Made by a program: the position numbers and the translations under genes
IMG/VR virus record: IMGVR_UViG_3300031576_000235
Span: 1 to 29,689 of that record
Direction: 5' to 3' (one strand)
DNA length: 29,689 nt
DNA from: a virus
Notes under the pieces: generated by a model
Seen by the model: the letters and a program-made list of their open reading frames with translations, nothing else
The model's database searches: none
Told to the model about the DNA's origin: nothing
Shown: piece by piece, positions 5,140 through 13,669 of the stretch
Layout: each line of letters opens with the position of its first letter
Position numbering within the stretch: the first letter of the stretch is position 1

Positions 5140-6509
5140 TAGGGCACCGGCACCCAGCGCTGGCCGTCAGACTTCACGCGCTGGCCCGTCTGCGCATTCC
5201 GCAGTATCGTACCGGCCATCTGCGCCGGAGGCGGGAGCTGGTCGAAGGATTGCGGCGCGGCCGGCGGCTGGATCGTGAGCCCCGATCCGAGCCCCGCGCC
5301 GTAGTAGGCGGTATGAATCTGCCGGTCGAGTTCATCGGGGTCGATGGTCGAGCGTCCGGACTTGGCGAGTTCGATGCGTACCTGTCTCGAAACGGTCGCA
5401 TAGCGGGCGAGCTGCTTGGCCTTCGCCAGCATCTCGGTCGCGCCGCCTAGCTCGCGGCCCGTCGGCGTGTAGCGCCTGACGACGACAAGCTCCGTGCTAG
5501 TCAGTTGCTTGCCACCTTCCCCGAAGGCGGTCCCCTGAAGCCGGCCCATGAGCGCATCGAAGTCCGCAAACCGCTGATCCTCAGCGGTCGAGATACCGAG
5601 CGTGCCGCGCAGCGCTAGCAGGACTTTCCGCCCGCCACCGCGAATGGCCCCGGAGAAGTCCTGAATCTCCTTCGGCGTGAACGACTGAAGCTGTTTCAGG
5701 TCATTCAGAGTTTGCGTGTGTACGCCAATGGCCTGCCGGTCGGCCGCCTCCGGTGGGCGGTTCTGAATCGCGATCTCATTCTTCGCGCCGAAGACGCGGA
5801 TATCGTCCTCGATTTTCTGTTCGCGCGCCGCCGCCACCTGAGCGGCCGTGGCCGTTGCCGGGTCGATCCCCCGCCCTTGCAGGATGTCTTCGACGGACTG
5901 CGAGAGGTTCGGCTTCGGCGGCTTCGGCGTCGCCGGATTGAGAACGGTCAGACCCGTCGGGTCGCGGAGTTCCTTCGTCGGGTCGTACTGGATCGGCGGC
6001 TTCGGGTCGCGTGGCTTGAAGAATTCATGCGCTGTCTTCGCCGCCTCACCGAGCGGGAAGCCGCGCAGCACCCGCGACAGCGCCACCATGTTCGGGTCGC
6101 GCACGGTCGGCGGTGTTTCCATCGTCGCCCCGACGTCGCCGTAACTCTCGGCCACCGGGCCGCGCCTCGATCCGATGTTCTGCACTTCACCGGCGATCTG
6201 TCCGACCTGTTCCAGCTCCCGCGCCCACTTCGCGGCTTCGTCCTCACGGGCTAAGGTACGCGCGTAGAGTTGCGCGCCGAGCGCGGCCGGCATCTTCCCG
6301 GCTCCCGGCACGTCCACGTAGCGCGCCGCTTCCTGCGCGGCGAGGTTCTGGCGCTGGAGATCGAGCGACCCCTCGCGGTACGCCCTCGTCTCGTCGAGCT
6401 GCTGCTGTTTCAGGCGCTCCGCGTCGGCGGCTTCGACGCCCGGACGATAGCCGCCGGCCGACAGGCCGAGGATGCCCGAGAGCGGGGCGAGCCAGTTCAG
6501 CGCACCCAT
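5139..6509 (-). CDS. Putative internal virion protein, 456 aa
   Basis: The N-terminus MGALNWLAPLSGILGLSAGG is hydrophobic. A long Gln/Glu/Arg-rich helical region follows (LKQQQLDETRAYREGSLD) with coiled-coil character to about residue 120, then a Pro-rich linker with TPKPPKP. The C-terminus reads AGTILRNAQTGQRVKSDG and RWVPVP. No enzyme motif is seen. Length, composition and position between two similar large proteins suggest an ejected internal protein. TGATG and TAATG junctions bind it to its neighbours, so equal expression is likely. Confidence 0.75.
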   Translation of the reverse strand: MGALNWLAPLSGILGLSAGGYRPGVEAADAERLKQQQLDETRAYREGSLDLQRQNLAAQEAARYVDVPGAGKMPAALGAQLYARTLAREDEAAKWARELEQVGQIAGEVQNIGSRRGPVAESYGDVGATMETPPTVRDPNMVALSRVLRGFPLGEAAKTAHEFFKPRDPKPPIQYDPTKELRDPTGLTVLNPATPKPPKPNLSQSVEDILQGRGIDPATATAAQVAAAREQKIEDDIRVFGAKNEIAIQNRPPEAADRQAIGVHTQTLNDLKQLQSFTPKEIQDFSGAIRGGGRKVLLALRGTLGISTAEDQRFADFDALMGRLQGTAFGEGGKQLTSTELVVVRRYTPTGRELGGATEMLAKAKQLARYATVSRQVRIELAKSGRSTIDPDELDRQIHTAYYGAGLGSGLTIQPPAAPQSFDQLPPPAQMAGTILRNAQTGQRVKSDGQRWVPVP

Positions 6510-7309
6510 CAGATGAAGAACCTCGACCAGTCGAGCGCGTCCTCCGGTCCGAAGAGATCGAGGAGGAAGTCGGCGTCGCCCGGATCGAAGCTGAGCGCGT
6601 CGAGTCCGCCGAGGTCGTCGATCCCGAAGTCGATACCGCCGAGGTCGTCGATCCCGAAGTCGATACCGCCGAGGTCAAGGTCATCGGCGCTCCCGTAATC
6701 CTCAATCCCGCCATAGGGCGTTCCGGCCACGCCGGGCACTTCCCCCATCGTCTCCCCCGGATAGGCGCTGGCTTCGGTCGAACTCGGCTTCGCCCACAGC
6801 CGGTCGAGCCCGCGCTTACCCGCTCCGGCGAGAGCGCCGCCGACGCCTTTGAACGCCCCGCCCCTCGCCAGTCCATAGACGCCCGCCATCCCGAGCCCGC
6901 CGAGTCCTTGGGTGAGCATCTGCCGGTTGGCCGTCGACTCCTGCCGGTTGAGCGCGTCCTTCTGCATCTGCTGGTTGCCGGCGTACTGCGCGGCCTGCTG
7001 CTCGCGGTTCAGTTGATTGCCGGCCGCGCCCGCCGCCTGACCGAGGGCGGCCAGCGACGCCTGCTGGGCGGACAGATAAGCGTCGCGCTGTGCCTTGAGC
7101 TTGGCGTCGCGGACTTCGTTCTCCATCTGCTCGCGGATGGTCGAGAGCCCCATGCCCCGCGCAAAGACGTCCTCTCGCCGGCCCCGCGCCTGCTTGTCGA
7201 TCGCGTCGAGGGCGTTCTGATAGAGGTACTGCTCCGTCTTGGCCGGATCGACCGCGAGTTGTTCGAGCCCGCCCATCGAGCGACGGAGCAACTGCTCAGC
7301 ATTCGGCAT
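6509..7309 (-). CDS. Putative internal virion protein with an acidic repeat tail, 266 aa
   Basis: Residues 1-145 are a Gln/Ala-rich helical region (SAQQASLAALGQAAGAAG, NREQQAAQYAGNQQMQK) likely to be coiled coil. Then comes a Gly-rich hydrophobic patch (GLGGLGMAGVYGLARGG). The C-terminal 60 residues are highly acidic and contain a duplicated DLGGIDFGID unit and DFLLDLFGPEDALDW. The acidic tail is unusual beside basic neighbours and may bind a partner or mimic DNA. No enzyme motif. TGATG junctions occur on both sides. Assigned to ejection or internal proteins by position. Confidence 0.75.
   Translation of the reverse strand: MPNAEQLLRRSMGGLEQLAVDPAKTEQYLYQNALDAIDKQARGRREDVFARGMGLSTIREQMENEVRDAKLKAQRDAYLSAQQASLAALGQAAGAAGNQLNREQQAAQYAGNQQMQKDALNRQESTANRQMLTQGLGGLGMAGVYGLARGGAFKGVGGALAGAGKRGLDRLWAKPSSTEASAYPGETMGEVPGVAGTPYGGIEDYGSADDLDLGGIDFGIDDLGGIDFGIDDLGGLDALSFDPGDADFLLDLFGPEDALDWSRFFI
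6611..6676. repeat. Two exact 30-bp tandem copies plus a 6-bp partial copy
   Basis: The unit beginning gaggtcgtcgatcccgaagt (6611-6640) is repeated without change at 6641-6670, with six more matching bases to 6676. It is in frame and encodes the repeated acidic decapeptide near the C-terminus of the 266-aa protein. Exact identity suggests a recent duplication. Confidence 0.95.
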
Positions 7310-8382
7310 CAGCGCATCCTCAAGCGGTCGAGTCCGCTGCGCCTCTTCGGCGGTTCCTCGCGGTTGATGTATTCGAGCAACGGAAGGTAGCGCGCCGTCG
7401 AGTCTTCGTCCACGACGTATTCGCCTTCGTGGGCAGTGATCCGTCTCGGATCGGAGCGCCGCCCGCGCTTCGGGATGCGCCCGCCGCGACGGTAGGACTG
7501 AACTTCGGTGGAACTGACGCCCGCCCCGGGGTTGCTAACGGCACCACCTGGACCGGTCGCGGTATTGCCCCCGAAGTTCGTGGTGAAGGCTCCGGGGATG
7601 TTCGGATGCGGCGAGAGTCCGAGTAGGTTGAGCGCGACCGGATCGAGTTGCGACAGGGACGTCGGCAATCCCTCGACGTCGAACGGCGGTTGCGTCTCAA
7701 TGGCTGTAAATTGATCCTCCGGGCGCCCGGCCGCCGTTGCTTGTGCCTGCGCCTCCTGATTCACAGCGTGTTGGGTGATCGCCGAAATCAGACTCGTCAC
7801 CGGGCTGAAGAACGGCGACAGCGCTACCTCCACCGCTGTCCGGCCGAGTCCGATACCGGCCTCCGCCAGCGTCGGCGGTTTGCCGCTCGCCAGATTCGCG
7901 ACGAGCCCGAGAAGTCCCGGCCCGCCGAAGACTGCCTGCGCCGTGGCCAGTCCCTCCGGCGTGTCGGTCAGGTTCTCTGGCGACGACGGGGCGATACTCG
8001 CGCCGATGTCGCCCGGGCCAGGCGCGGCCTCCGGTTCGAGGCCGCGGCGGCGCACGTCGGCCAGCCGATCGAGACCCTCCTGCTTCGTTCCTTCCCCAAG
8101 GAGGTCGCGCGCGCGACCACGAAGTTGCGGGGCATCAGGCTTGACGTCCGCGAAGTCGAGCGTATCGAGGCCGCCGGCCGTCGGTTCGGCCGTCGGTTCG
8201 GCCGTCGCGGTGGCGGTGGCCGGTTGCGGGAAGGTTGGCAGCCGCCGCATGGCCTGGACGGCTTCGAGGTCACCGCCGAGTTCCGGCGGTTTCGGCGAGG
8301 CCGACAGGCCAGCCAGACCGGATGCCGGGCGGAAGCCGGCCCTCGCCGAAGGCGGCCCGAACGCGCGCGGATTGATCGGCAT
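7309..8382 (-). CDS. Putative internal virion or tail-associated protein, 357 aa
   Basis: The Pro/Ala-rich N-terminus has a TATATAEPTAEPTAGG repeat near residue 56. The centre is hydrophobic and helical (ALSPFFSPVTSLISAITQHAV). The C-terminus is basic, YRRGGRIPKRGRRSDPRR followed by ITAHEGEYVVDEDS. A GGRIP...GEYVV ending occurs, as I recall, in phage structural proteins of the tape-measure or internal-protein type. It is first of the four large proteins before lysis. The start at 8382 lies five bases after the upstream stop. No enzymatic motif. Confidence 0.7.
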   Translation of the reverse strand: MPINPRAFGPPSARAGFRPASGLAGLSASPKPPELGGDLEAVQAMRRLPTFPQPATATATAEPTAEPTAGGLDTLDFADVKPDAPQLRGRARDLLGEGTKQEGLDRLADVRRRGLEPEAAPGPGDIGASIAPSSPENLTDTPEGLATAQAVFGGPGLLGLVANLASGKPPTLAEAGIGLGRTAVEVALSPFFSPVTSLISAITQHAVNQEAQAQATAAGRPEDQFTAIETQPPFDVEGLPTSLSQLDPVALNLLGLSPHPNIPGAFTTNFGGNTATGPGGAVSNPGAGVSSTEVQSYRRGGRIPKRGRRSDPRRITAHEGEYVVDEDSTARYLPLLEYINREEPPKRRSGLDRLRMR

Positions 8383-8387
8383 GGCGT

Positions 8388-9056
8388 TCAGCCTCCGTTC
8401 AGGAAGAGGACGAGCTGACCGCGCTGAAGGATGTCATTGTCAGTGGTCGCCGCCCCCGTGCATTTGATCGTCACCGCCCCCGAGAGCGTTTCGGCGGGCT
8501 GCGTGGTCTCGACATCGATCAGCGTCGTCGTGCCGCCCTGGAGCAGGAACGCGATGGCCTCCTGGGTGGCGGCGGCCGTCCGCGCGACGACCGCGATCTG
8601 GACCCACGTATCGGCCTGGCCCGTGGTGAGCGATGTCGTCAAGATCGCCGTCGCCCCGAAGTTGAGGGTCAACGTCTTGGCGTTCGCGTTATTGGCTCCC
8701 GTGCCCCACGTGATGATGAGCACGGCTTCGGCGTTCGTCCCGAGAATCGCGGCGGGCAGCGAATAGGTGATGAGATCATCGGTCCCGCCGCCGACGTTGC
8801 CGACGCTCGTGGTCGAGAGGTTGAGGATGTCGGGCACCCACTCGGGGGCGGTGCCCGTCGAGGCCAGCATCCGCCGGGCCGCGCCGATGGCGAGTTTCGA
8901 CAGTGCGGTCGTGGCCGAAGCGTAGATCATGTCGCCGGCGGTGTAGGACGTGTAGCTGGTCGTCGTCCCGCAGACCTGATTCAACGCCGTGAAGTTGGAA
9001 TTGAAATCGGCGGCCACGGGGACAGTGGCGTCGAGATGTGTGATTAGGGTCGGCAC
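8388..9056 (-). CDS. Structural protein with a beta-sandwich-like C-terminus
   Basis: The 222-aa product starts with a fibre-like N-terminus (ATVPVAADFNSNFTALNQV, then YTAGDMIYASATTALSKL and LASTGTAPEWV). This YTAGDMIYAS...LxxxSTGT pattern is a recurrent phage tail or fibre motif. Residues about 85-222 are Thr/Ala-rich beta strands (NAKTLTLNFGATAIL, WVQIAVVARTAAATQEAIA), typical of a jelly-roll adhesin domain. It is probably a virion adhesin or decoration protein. The GTG start follows directly on the upstream stop. Confidence 0.75.
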   Translation of the reverse strand: MPTLITHLDATVPVAADFNSNFTALNQVCGTTTSYTSYTAGDMIYASATTALSKLAIGAARRMLASTGTAPEWVPDILNLSTTSVGNVGGGTDDLITYSLPAAILGTNAEAVLIITWGTGANNANAKTLTLNFGATAILTTSLTTGQADTWVQIAVVARTAAATQEAIAFLLQGGTTTLIDVETTQPAETLSGAVTIKCTGAATTDNDILQRGQLVLFLNGG

Positions 9057-10721
9057 TTACACGCCTCTCCTGACCTGACGACGACGGCGGAACGCCAATT
9101 CATAGCCATACCAGCTATAGAGCGGCTGGATGCCCTCCAGCGTGCCGTTCACGCGAACGCCGACATATTCGGCCGTCCCACTCAGGTCGACGCGTTTGGT
9201 GATTTGTTCTCTCGCCCCGAGCACATCCGTGCCGAGCGTCCAGTTGACACCGAGCGTTTTCGATGCCCCGAGCATCGATACGCTGTAGGTCTTGGATGCC
9301 ACCTGTTCACCGTCTAGCCGTGTCGCGACGGTGGCCGTATGTGATCCAGCTTCCCGGAAATAGAAAAAGCCGTACCGCAGCGTCTTGTCCCAGCCAGGCA
9401 AGCCGAGATCGGACAAGTGTTCGGCATTCAGGACCAAAAAGATCTTCGTACCCCCGGCCCAGTGATCAACCGCATAGACGATAGAGTCGTCCGTGATGTT
9501 ACTGGCGTGGGCGATCCAGATCTCGTTCCGGTCGGTCTGGGCATCGAGGACCGACCACATGGCCGTGATGTGCTCGACAGCACTGCCGAGGGCGGTAATT
9601 CTCGGAGGAATCCACCGACTCCACGCCCCGAGAACGAGGTCATAGACGAGGATGGTGTCTGGAAGCCGGTCCCCGTTGCCGTCAATCGCAAACAGGAGCC
9701 TGTTATGGGAGGCATCGTAGACGGCGATGGCCTGGTCCAGATGCATGGATGCGATCGAGAAAGGAGTCTCGCGAGCATTCAGCCCCGTTCCAATTCCTAT
9801 GGATGCCCCAGAACCCACGCGCGCCCCGAGGGCAAAGAGTGGACCGATCCGATCGCTCGCAAACTTGGCTTTCAGGTCGCCGAAGTTCAGAACCGTCGAG
9901 ACCGAGACGATACCGTTCCGGGAGAGGTAGAACACGTCGTTCCCCGCGAAGACTGCCCCGGCGTGCGACACTCCGCCGACCGAGCCTGTGGTTGGCACGA
10001 GGTTCGTGATGGCAAAGTCCGACGGGCTGGTGCCCTGCAACCGGAACGGCCGGTTCTCTTTGATGACGATGAGTTCGTTGACGCCGGCGACGAGATTGAT
10101 GGCCTTGTAGCCATCGTTCTCGCTGACGAAGACGGACCCCGCGCCCCCTGACGTCCAGTCGGCGACGTTGTTCAGCTCTGACCACGACAGGCGCGTGGGC
10201 TGCGTGGCGTCGAGCATGAAAGCCCGGTTGCCGTGGATCGCGACCGGGCCACCCGTGCCCGGGGGCGAGCCGCCGAGCGTCGTCACCGACGTCCCGTCGT
10301 AGACGCGCGGCGCGTCCACGCGGTTGCAGATGAGCAGCGTGTCACCGTACTGGGCGAAGTAGAAGCGTGTGTAGGTCGAGAGCCCCGAGAGTAGTGTCGT
10401 GTACGTCGTCTGGCCCGGATCGGCGCGCAGGATGGTACCGGCTTCTGTGCCGACGATGATGTGGTGCGTGTTGTCGGACTTCCGATACTGCGCGCCCCCT
10501 GTGATACGCACGCCCGTGACTCCCGCCTGACGCTGGAGCGCCGGGCGTAGGCTCGACACGCCCCCGGACTCGGTATAGACGGCGTTGTCGGCTCGCCGGA
10601 GCGAGTTCTGCCCGCGGGTCAGCGATTGCGTCAGCGGCGCGAGTTTGATGTCCCAACCTTTGCGGAAATCGAAGACTTTGAAGGTCGAGAGTTCGCGTCG
10701 CCGCGGAGCCGCCGTCTTCAC
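9057..10721 (-). CDS. Tail protein, beta-propeller-like (gp10 stabilisation or tail tubular B type)
   Basis: The 554-aa product is rich in beta blades. It shows DFRKGWDIKLAPLTQ, NSLRRADNAVYTESGGVSS, GTEAGTILRADPGQTTY, and MLDATQPTRLSWSELNNV followed by ADWTSG and VSENDGYKAI. The last group is characteristic of short-tail hub or stabilisation proteins of podoviruses (P22 gp10-like; T7 gp12-like by role). It should plug or extend the portal channel. The adaptor gene lies directly upstream (GTGA junction), as in P22-like and T7-like tail modules. The start is GTG. Confidence 0.8.
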   Translation of the reverse strand: MKTAAPRRRELSTFKVFDFRKGWDIKLAPLTQSLTRGQNSLRRADNAVYTESGGVSSLRPALQRQAGVTGVRITGGAQYRKSDNTHHIIVGTEAGTILRADPGQTTYTTLLSGLSTYTRFYFAQYGDTLLICNRVDAPRVYDGTSVTTLGGSPPGTGGPVAIHGNRAFMLDATQPTRLSWSELNNVADWTSGGAGSVFVSENDGYKAINLVAGVNELIVIKENRPFRLQGTSPSDFAITNLVPTTGSVGGVSHAGAVFAGNDVFYLSRNGIVSVSTVLNFGDLKAKFASDRIGPLFALGARVGSGASIGIGTGLNARETPFSIASMHLDQAIAVYDASHNRLLFAIDGNGDRLPDTILVYDLVLGAWSRWIPPRITALGSAVEHITAMWSVLDAQTDRNEIWIAHASNITDDSIVYAVDHWAGGTKIFLVLNAEHLSDLGLPGWDKTLRYGFFYFREAGSHTATVATRLDGEQVASKTYSVSMLGASKTLGVNWTLGTDVLGAREQITKRVDLSGTAEYVGVRVNGTLEGIQPLYSWYGYELAFRRRRQVRRGV

Positions 10722-11440
10722 GCGAAGCCCCCGAAGCCCGTCGCCACTTCGATGTCCTGCGTCTGACGCGCGTTCGCCCCGAAGACATCGGCGATGACCT
10801 GCCTGGCCCGTGCCTCATGCGCCTCGGAATTCGGATTGCCCTCGATGAGCATGGCGCTCGCCGTCGCGTAGTGGATGACCGCAAGATAGAGCGGCCACGG
10901 CATCGTCAGTTCGTCCGACCCCGCCGACAGATCGCCGAAGATCTGCACGTACGTCATCTTCGTATCGAGTGTCGTATCGACGCGCGGTGCCCACCGGAGT
11001 GTCCGCTCCCCGGTGATGTCGAAGTAGATGACCGAGGGCGCGACGTCCGTGGTGATCTGCATCGCCGCCCGCATGTCCGGGTGTGAGAGATCACGATAGA
11101 CCAGCACGACGTGCTCATAGTCCGCCGTCGTGATCTCGATGAGCTTCATTTCGAGGAAGTCCGGGGGCAGCGTCAGCGTCGTCGTCGAGCCGGACACGAT
11201 CCGCATCCCCGTCGCCGCGTAGGTGTCGGTGAGGATCGTCAGCGAGCCATCGCCCGACCCACGGGTGATGGTGAGATAGTCGTCTTTTAGCGCCCGCACT
11301 TCGGACGCCACGCGATCTTTCGCCTCGTTGATGAGCCGCGTGACTTTCGTGGCGGACAGAAAGCTGGCCGTGTCCTCGTCGAAGTACGTCCGCACGGCGT
11401 CCGTGAGGTTGGTCAGGGTTTTGTGCAAGGCTTGGGGCAC
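10718..11440 (-). CDS. Head-tail adaptor protein
   Basis: The 240-aa product is helix-rich with TKVTRLINEAKDRVASEVRA near the N-terminus and LPPDFLEMKLIEI in the middle. Beta strands follow (RTLRWAPRVDTTLDTKMTY), then MPWPLYLAVIHYATASAMLI, a pattern shared by phage adaptor (tail tubular A or gp4-type) proteins. It would bind the portal ring and receive the beta-propeller-like tail protein encoded next. The GTG start at 11440 has AGGAGGG about 8 bases upstream. Moderately sure of family, more sure of module. Confidence 0.75.
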   Translation of the reverse strand: MPQALHKTLTNLTDAVRTYFDEDTASFLSATKVTRLINEAKDRVASEVRALKDDYLTITRGSGDGSLTILTDTYAATGMRIVSGSTTTLTLPPDFLEMKLIEITTADYEHVVLVYRDLSHPDMRAAMQITTDVAPSVIYFDITGERTLRWAPRVDTTLDTKMTYVQIFGDLSAGSDELTMPWPLYLAVIHYATASAMLIEGNPNSEAHEARARQVIADVFGANARQTQDIEVATGFGGFA

Positions 11441-11444
11441 CGGG

Positions 11445-11651
11445 TTACCCTCCTGCCCGCTTCAGTGCGTCCCGCGCCTTGTCTTCAGGGAATCCGCCCG
11501 TCTCGACGGCCGTCCGCACGACGTCGCGCAGGTAGATGACCGAGGCCAGCGTGTCCCACTCGCTCCGGGTGAGGACGACTTCGCTCCGGCCCTGACGGGC
11601 CGCTTCCGTGAATCGGTCACGCATCCCTGCCGCCACGTCGTCGAGCGTCAT
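11445..11651 (-). CDS. Hypothetical 68-aa protein
   Basis: Short helical protein (MTLDDVAAGMRDRFTEAARQ ... SEWDTLASVIYLRDVVRTAV) with a basic C-terminus. ATGA overlap with the upstream gene and a strong ribosome site for the adaptor in its last codons place it in the virion operon. It lies between a 168-aa unknown and the adaptor. No domain recognised. Confidence 0.75.
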   Translation of the reverse strand: MTLDDVAAGMRDRFTEAARQGRSEVVLTRSEWDTLASVIYLRDVVRTAVETGGFPEDKARDALKRAGG

Positions 11652-12154
11652 GCGACCACTCTCCGGTCACGGATCAGGAACCCGTCCTCGTGCCGTTTCG
11701 TGCGTGGCTGTGGATCGTCGGCCAGCGACACGCGCCGGCCGTCGAGCCAGGCCGCCCGGTCGGCCGCGTCCCGGGCCGCCGCCTGCATGTAGTTGTCGAT
11801 GTCCCGGTCGGCGTCTTTCCGCCGGGCCTCTTCCCGCTCATCGAGCTTGCGGTTGACGGTCTTCCATCCCCCCTGGCGCCACGCATCCGCATCAGCCAGC
11901 GCGTCCATCACGTAGGGCACGTTCTCGGCGTCGGACGTGGGCACCGTCAGGATGTGATCGAACTCCGGCCACGCCTCGGCCCGATCGAGCCCCTTGGCCG
12001 AGCGGTACGGAGTCGGCCGGACCTTCAATTCATGGCCCACGCGCGGATCGCACTTGCGCTCGATGAACCACGTCTGCGAACGGCTGGCCCAGCGCACGCG
12101 GAGATCGGCGTCATACGCACGCAATGCCGTCACGAGGCCGACGGGGGGCGTCAT
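11648..12154 (-). CDS. Hypothetical 168-aa protein of the tail module
   Basis: Starts MTPPVGLVTALRAYDADLRV, then RWASRSQTWFIERKC. The ATG at 12154 has an ATGA junction with the methyltransferase gene; the long upstream extension of this frame runs through that gene and is shadow. The N-terminal half looks like a small alpha/beta domain. The C-terminal half is a long charged helix (KLDEREEARRKDADRDID, YMQAAARDAADRAAWL). I recall similar unknown proteins between methyltransferase-type and adaptor genes in uncultured podoviruses. Possibly structural. Confidence 0.75.
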   Translation of the reverse strand: MTPPVGLVTALRAYDADLRVRWASRSQTWFIERKCDPRVGHELKVRPTPYRSAKGLDRAEAWPEFDHILTVPTSDAENVPYVMDALADADAWRQGGWKTVNRKLDEREEARRKDADRDIDNYMQAAARDAADRAAWLDGRRVSLADDPQPRTKRHEDGFLIRDRRVVA

Positions 12155-12726
12155 CGCTTGGTCAACACGGCCTGAATGTCGTCGACGGCGTTTAAGTAAT
12201 GGCGCATGGCGAACGCCCGCGCGTCCTCGCTGCGCTGCCCGATGGCGAGGGTGACGACGTACGACGGCGCGAAGTCGAAATCCGCCGTGATCGGATAGTG
12301 GTCGAGCTTGTTGGCGGCGCGCCAGTCCTTGTTGAAGTAGCAGAAGGTGACGTCCGAGATCGGCCGTCGGTGCGTGGGGTCCTGCCACGCCCGGACGCTC
12401 GCGTACCACGGCGCGATGATCGTCGCCTTGCCGCCGGGGATCAAGACGCGGTGGAGTTCGTTCATGAACGCGATGAGGAGATCGGTGCCGTCCGGCGTTT
12501 CGCCGAGCGGAATGTGCTCGACGAAGTGTGAGCTGTACGCCTCCTCCACGCTGGCATCCTTCCAGGGCCACGGGAAGCGAAGGAGATCGACGACCTGATT
12601 CACCTGTTCCGTCTTCACCTTGTCCACGCCGAGGAAGCCCTCGCGCTTGTTCTGTCCGCACGCGAGGTCGAGCTTGAGGAGGTTGTCCTTGGCCCGGAGC
12701 TTCGCCGCCGCTCTCGCCTGCTTCAT
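12151..12726 (-). CDS. Class I SAM-dependent methyltransferase-like protein
   Basis: The 191-aa product shows SAM-binding motif I (LLKLDLACGQNKREGF), then LGVDK as the acidic end of strand 2. SSHFVEHIP follows, then NELHRVLIPGGKATIIAPWY, which matches the Methyltransf_11-type post-motif loop and strand. The substrate is not evident. Its neighbours are a glycosyltransferase-like gene and virion genes, so a sugar or a virion protein is plausible. The ATG at 12726 makes a TGATG junction with the upstream stop; GTG at 12729 is an equally possible start. Confidence 0.85.
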   Translation of the reverse strand: MKQARAAAKLRAKDNLLKLDLACGQNKREGFLGVDKVKTEQVNQVVDLLRFPWPWKDASVEEAYSSHFVEHIPLGETPDGTDLLIAFMNELHRVLIPGGKATIIAPWYASVRAWQDPTHRRPISDVTFCYFNKDWRAANKLDHYPITADFDFAPSYVVTLAIGQRSEDARAFAMRHYLNAVDDIQAVLTKR

Positions 12727-12926
12727 CACACCGCTTCAATGGTCCAGTCGGCATAGGCAGCCCGGAAGTCCGCGAGCAGAGGCCGAAACACCGCCCCCTG
12801 AGTCCAACGCTCCCGCCCCAAGTCCACGAGCGGCCCAGCACCTCGGGACACCATGAACTCGAAGGGGCCTTCGCCAACGTTCATCCAGTGCCTCTCGTCG
12901 ACGGTGACTCTCCTGACCAGTGTCAT
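12726..12926 (-). CDS. Hypothetical 66-aa protein
   Basis: Short beta-rich protein (MTLVRRVTVDERHWMNVGEG, then FEFMVSRGAGPLVDLG) ending in a helix (LLADFRAAYADWTIEAV). It is coupled to the glycosyltransferase-like gene by TGATG and to the methyltransferase gene by a TGATG or GTGA junction. No known domain. It may assist one of these two enzymes, judging only from its position between them. Confidence 0.7.
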   Translation of the reverse strand: MTLVRRVTVDERHWMNVGEGPFEFMVSRGAGPLVDLGRERWTQGAVFRPLLADFRAAYADWTIEAV

Positions 12927-13669
12927 CACCACACCATCCCAGTCTCGGCATCGAGGTGGCCGACCTTCACTCGCGTATCGCAGGCAAACCGATACCCGGC
13001 CGCGCCCGCCCGTTGGTAGAAGTAGAGGTCCTGCGTCATGAGCGCCGCGCCCACGCCGGGCGTGTACTCCTGAAGCGTCTTGAACCACGGCGGGTCAAGC
13101 TTCTTGAACATCGCCAGCCGGAACAGGTTGAAGCCCATCCCGAGGCCGTTGGCGCGCTGCACGGTGTCAAGCCGAGGAATCTGCGGCCGGAAATTCAGCG
13201 GCAGATCGTTCGGGTCACCGTAAATCATCGGCTGACCCCCCTCGCCCTTCGTCCAGTAGAGCCCGCCCACCGCGTCATACTTCTGGCCGTCGACTTGGCC
13301 CTCGATCGCCTCGTACAACTTGAGCAGGCCATCGGGCGGCGGAAGGTTGTCGTCCTCGACGGTGAGCAGATACCGGAACTTCGCGAGTGTGGGATTGGCG
13401 AGAACCATCGACACGACGGCATTGTACGCCTCGCCCACTTCCATCCCTTCGAGAAAGAGCGGCCCCACGACCTGCTGGTTCATCGGCCGGATCAGGCCGA
13501 TCCACGAGCCGACGGCGCGCGACGGGAGTGAACGACCTCCGCGCGTCGGGCACACCCAGACCGTCGAGAGGTCGCGGTAACCCTGTCCCTTCGCGAGCCG
13601 CACGGTCGCTGCCGCGAGATCGCGGTTGTGGAGTCCCGTTTCGGGCATCACGATCGCAGGAGTGCTCAT
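12926..13669 (-). CDS. Glycosyltransferase-like protein (GT-A fold type)
   Basis: The 247-aa product has an N-terminal alpha/beta region with YNAVVSMVL and FRYLLTVEDDNLPPPDGL. Asp106-Asp107-Asn108 sit where GT-A enzymes carry the metal-binding DxD-type motif. Later come MTQDLYFYQRAGAAGYRF (a TxDxxF-type acceptor-site motif near residue 214) and VKVGHLD (His238). It likely transfers a sugar from a nucleotide donor. No membrane segment is seen. Set among fibre genes, it may modify virion fibres or host glycans. ATGA and TGATG junctions occur on either side. Donor and acceptor unknown. Confidence 0.75.
   Translation of the reverse strand: MSTPAIVMPETGLHNRDLAAATVRLAKGQGYRDLSTVWVCPTRGGRSLPSRAVGSWIGLIRPMNQQVVGPLFLEGMEVGEAYNAVVSMVLANPTLAKFRYLLTVEDDNLPPPDGLLKLYEAIEGQVDGQKYDAVGGLYWTKGEGGQPMIYGDPNDLPLNFRPQIPRLDTVQRANGLGMGFNLFRLAMFKKLDPPWFKTLQEYTPGVGAALMTQDLYFYQRAGAAGYRFACDTRVKVGHLDAETGMVW

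Noticed and set aside
6113-7390. 425-aa plus-strand frame
   Set aside because: It is antisense to two internal-protein genes whose minus frames have sensible composition and linked junctions.
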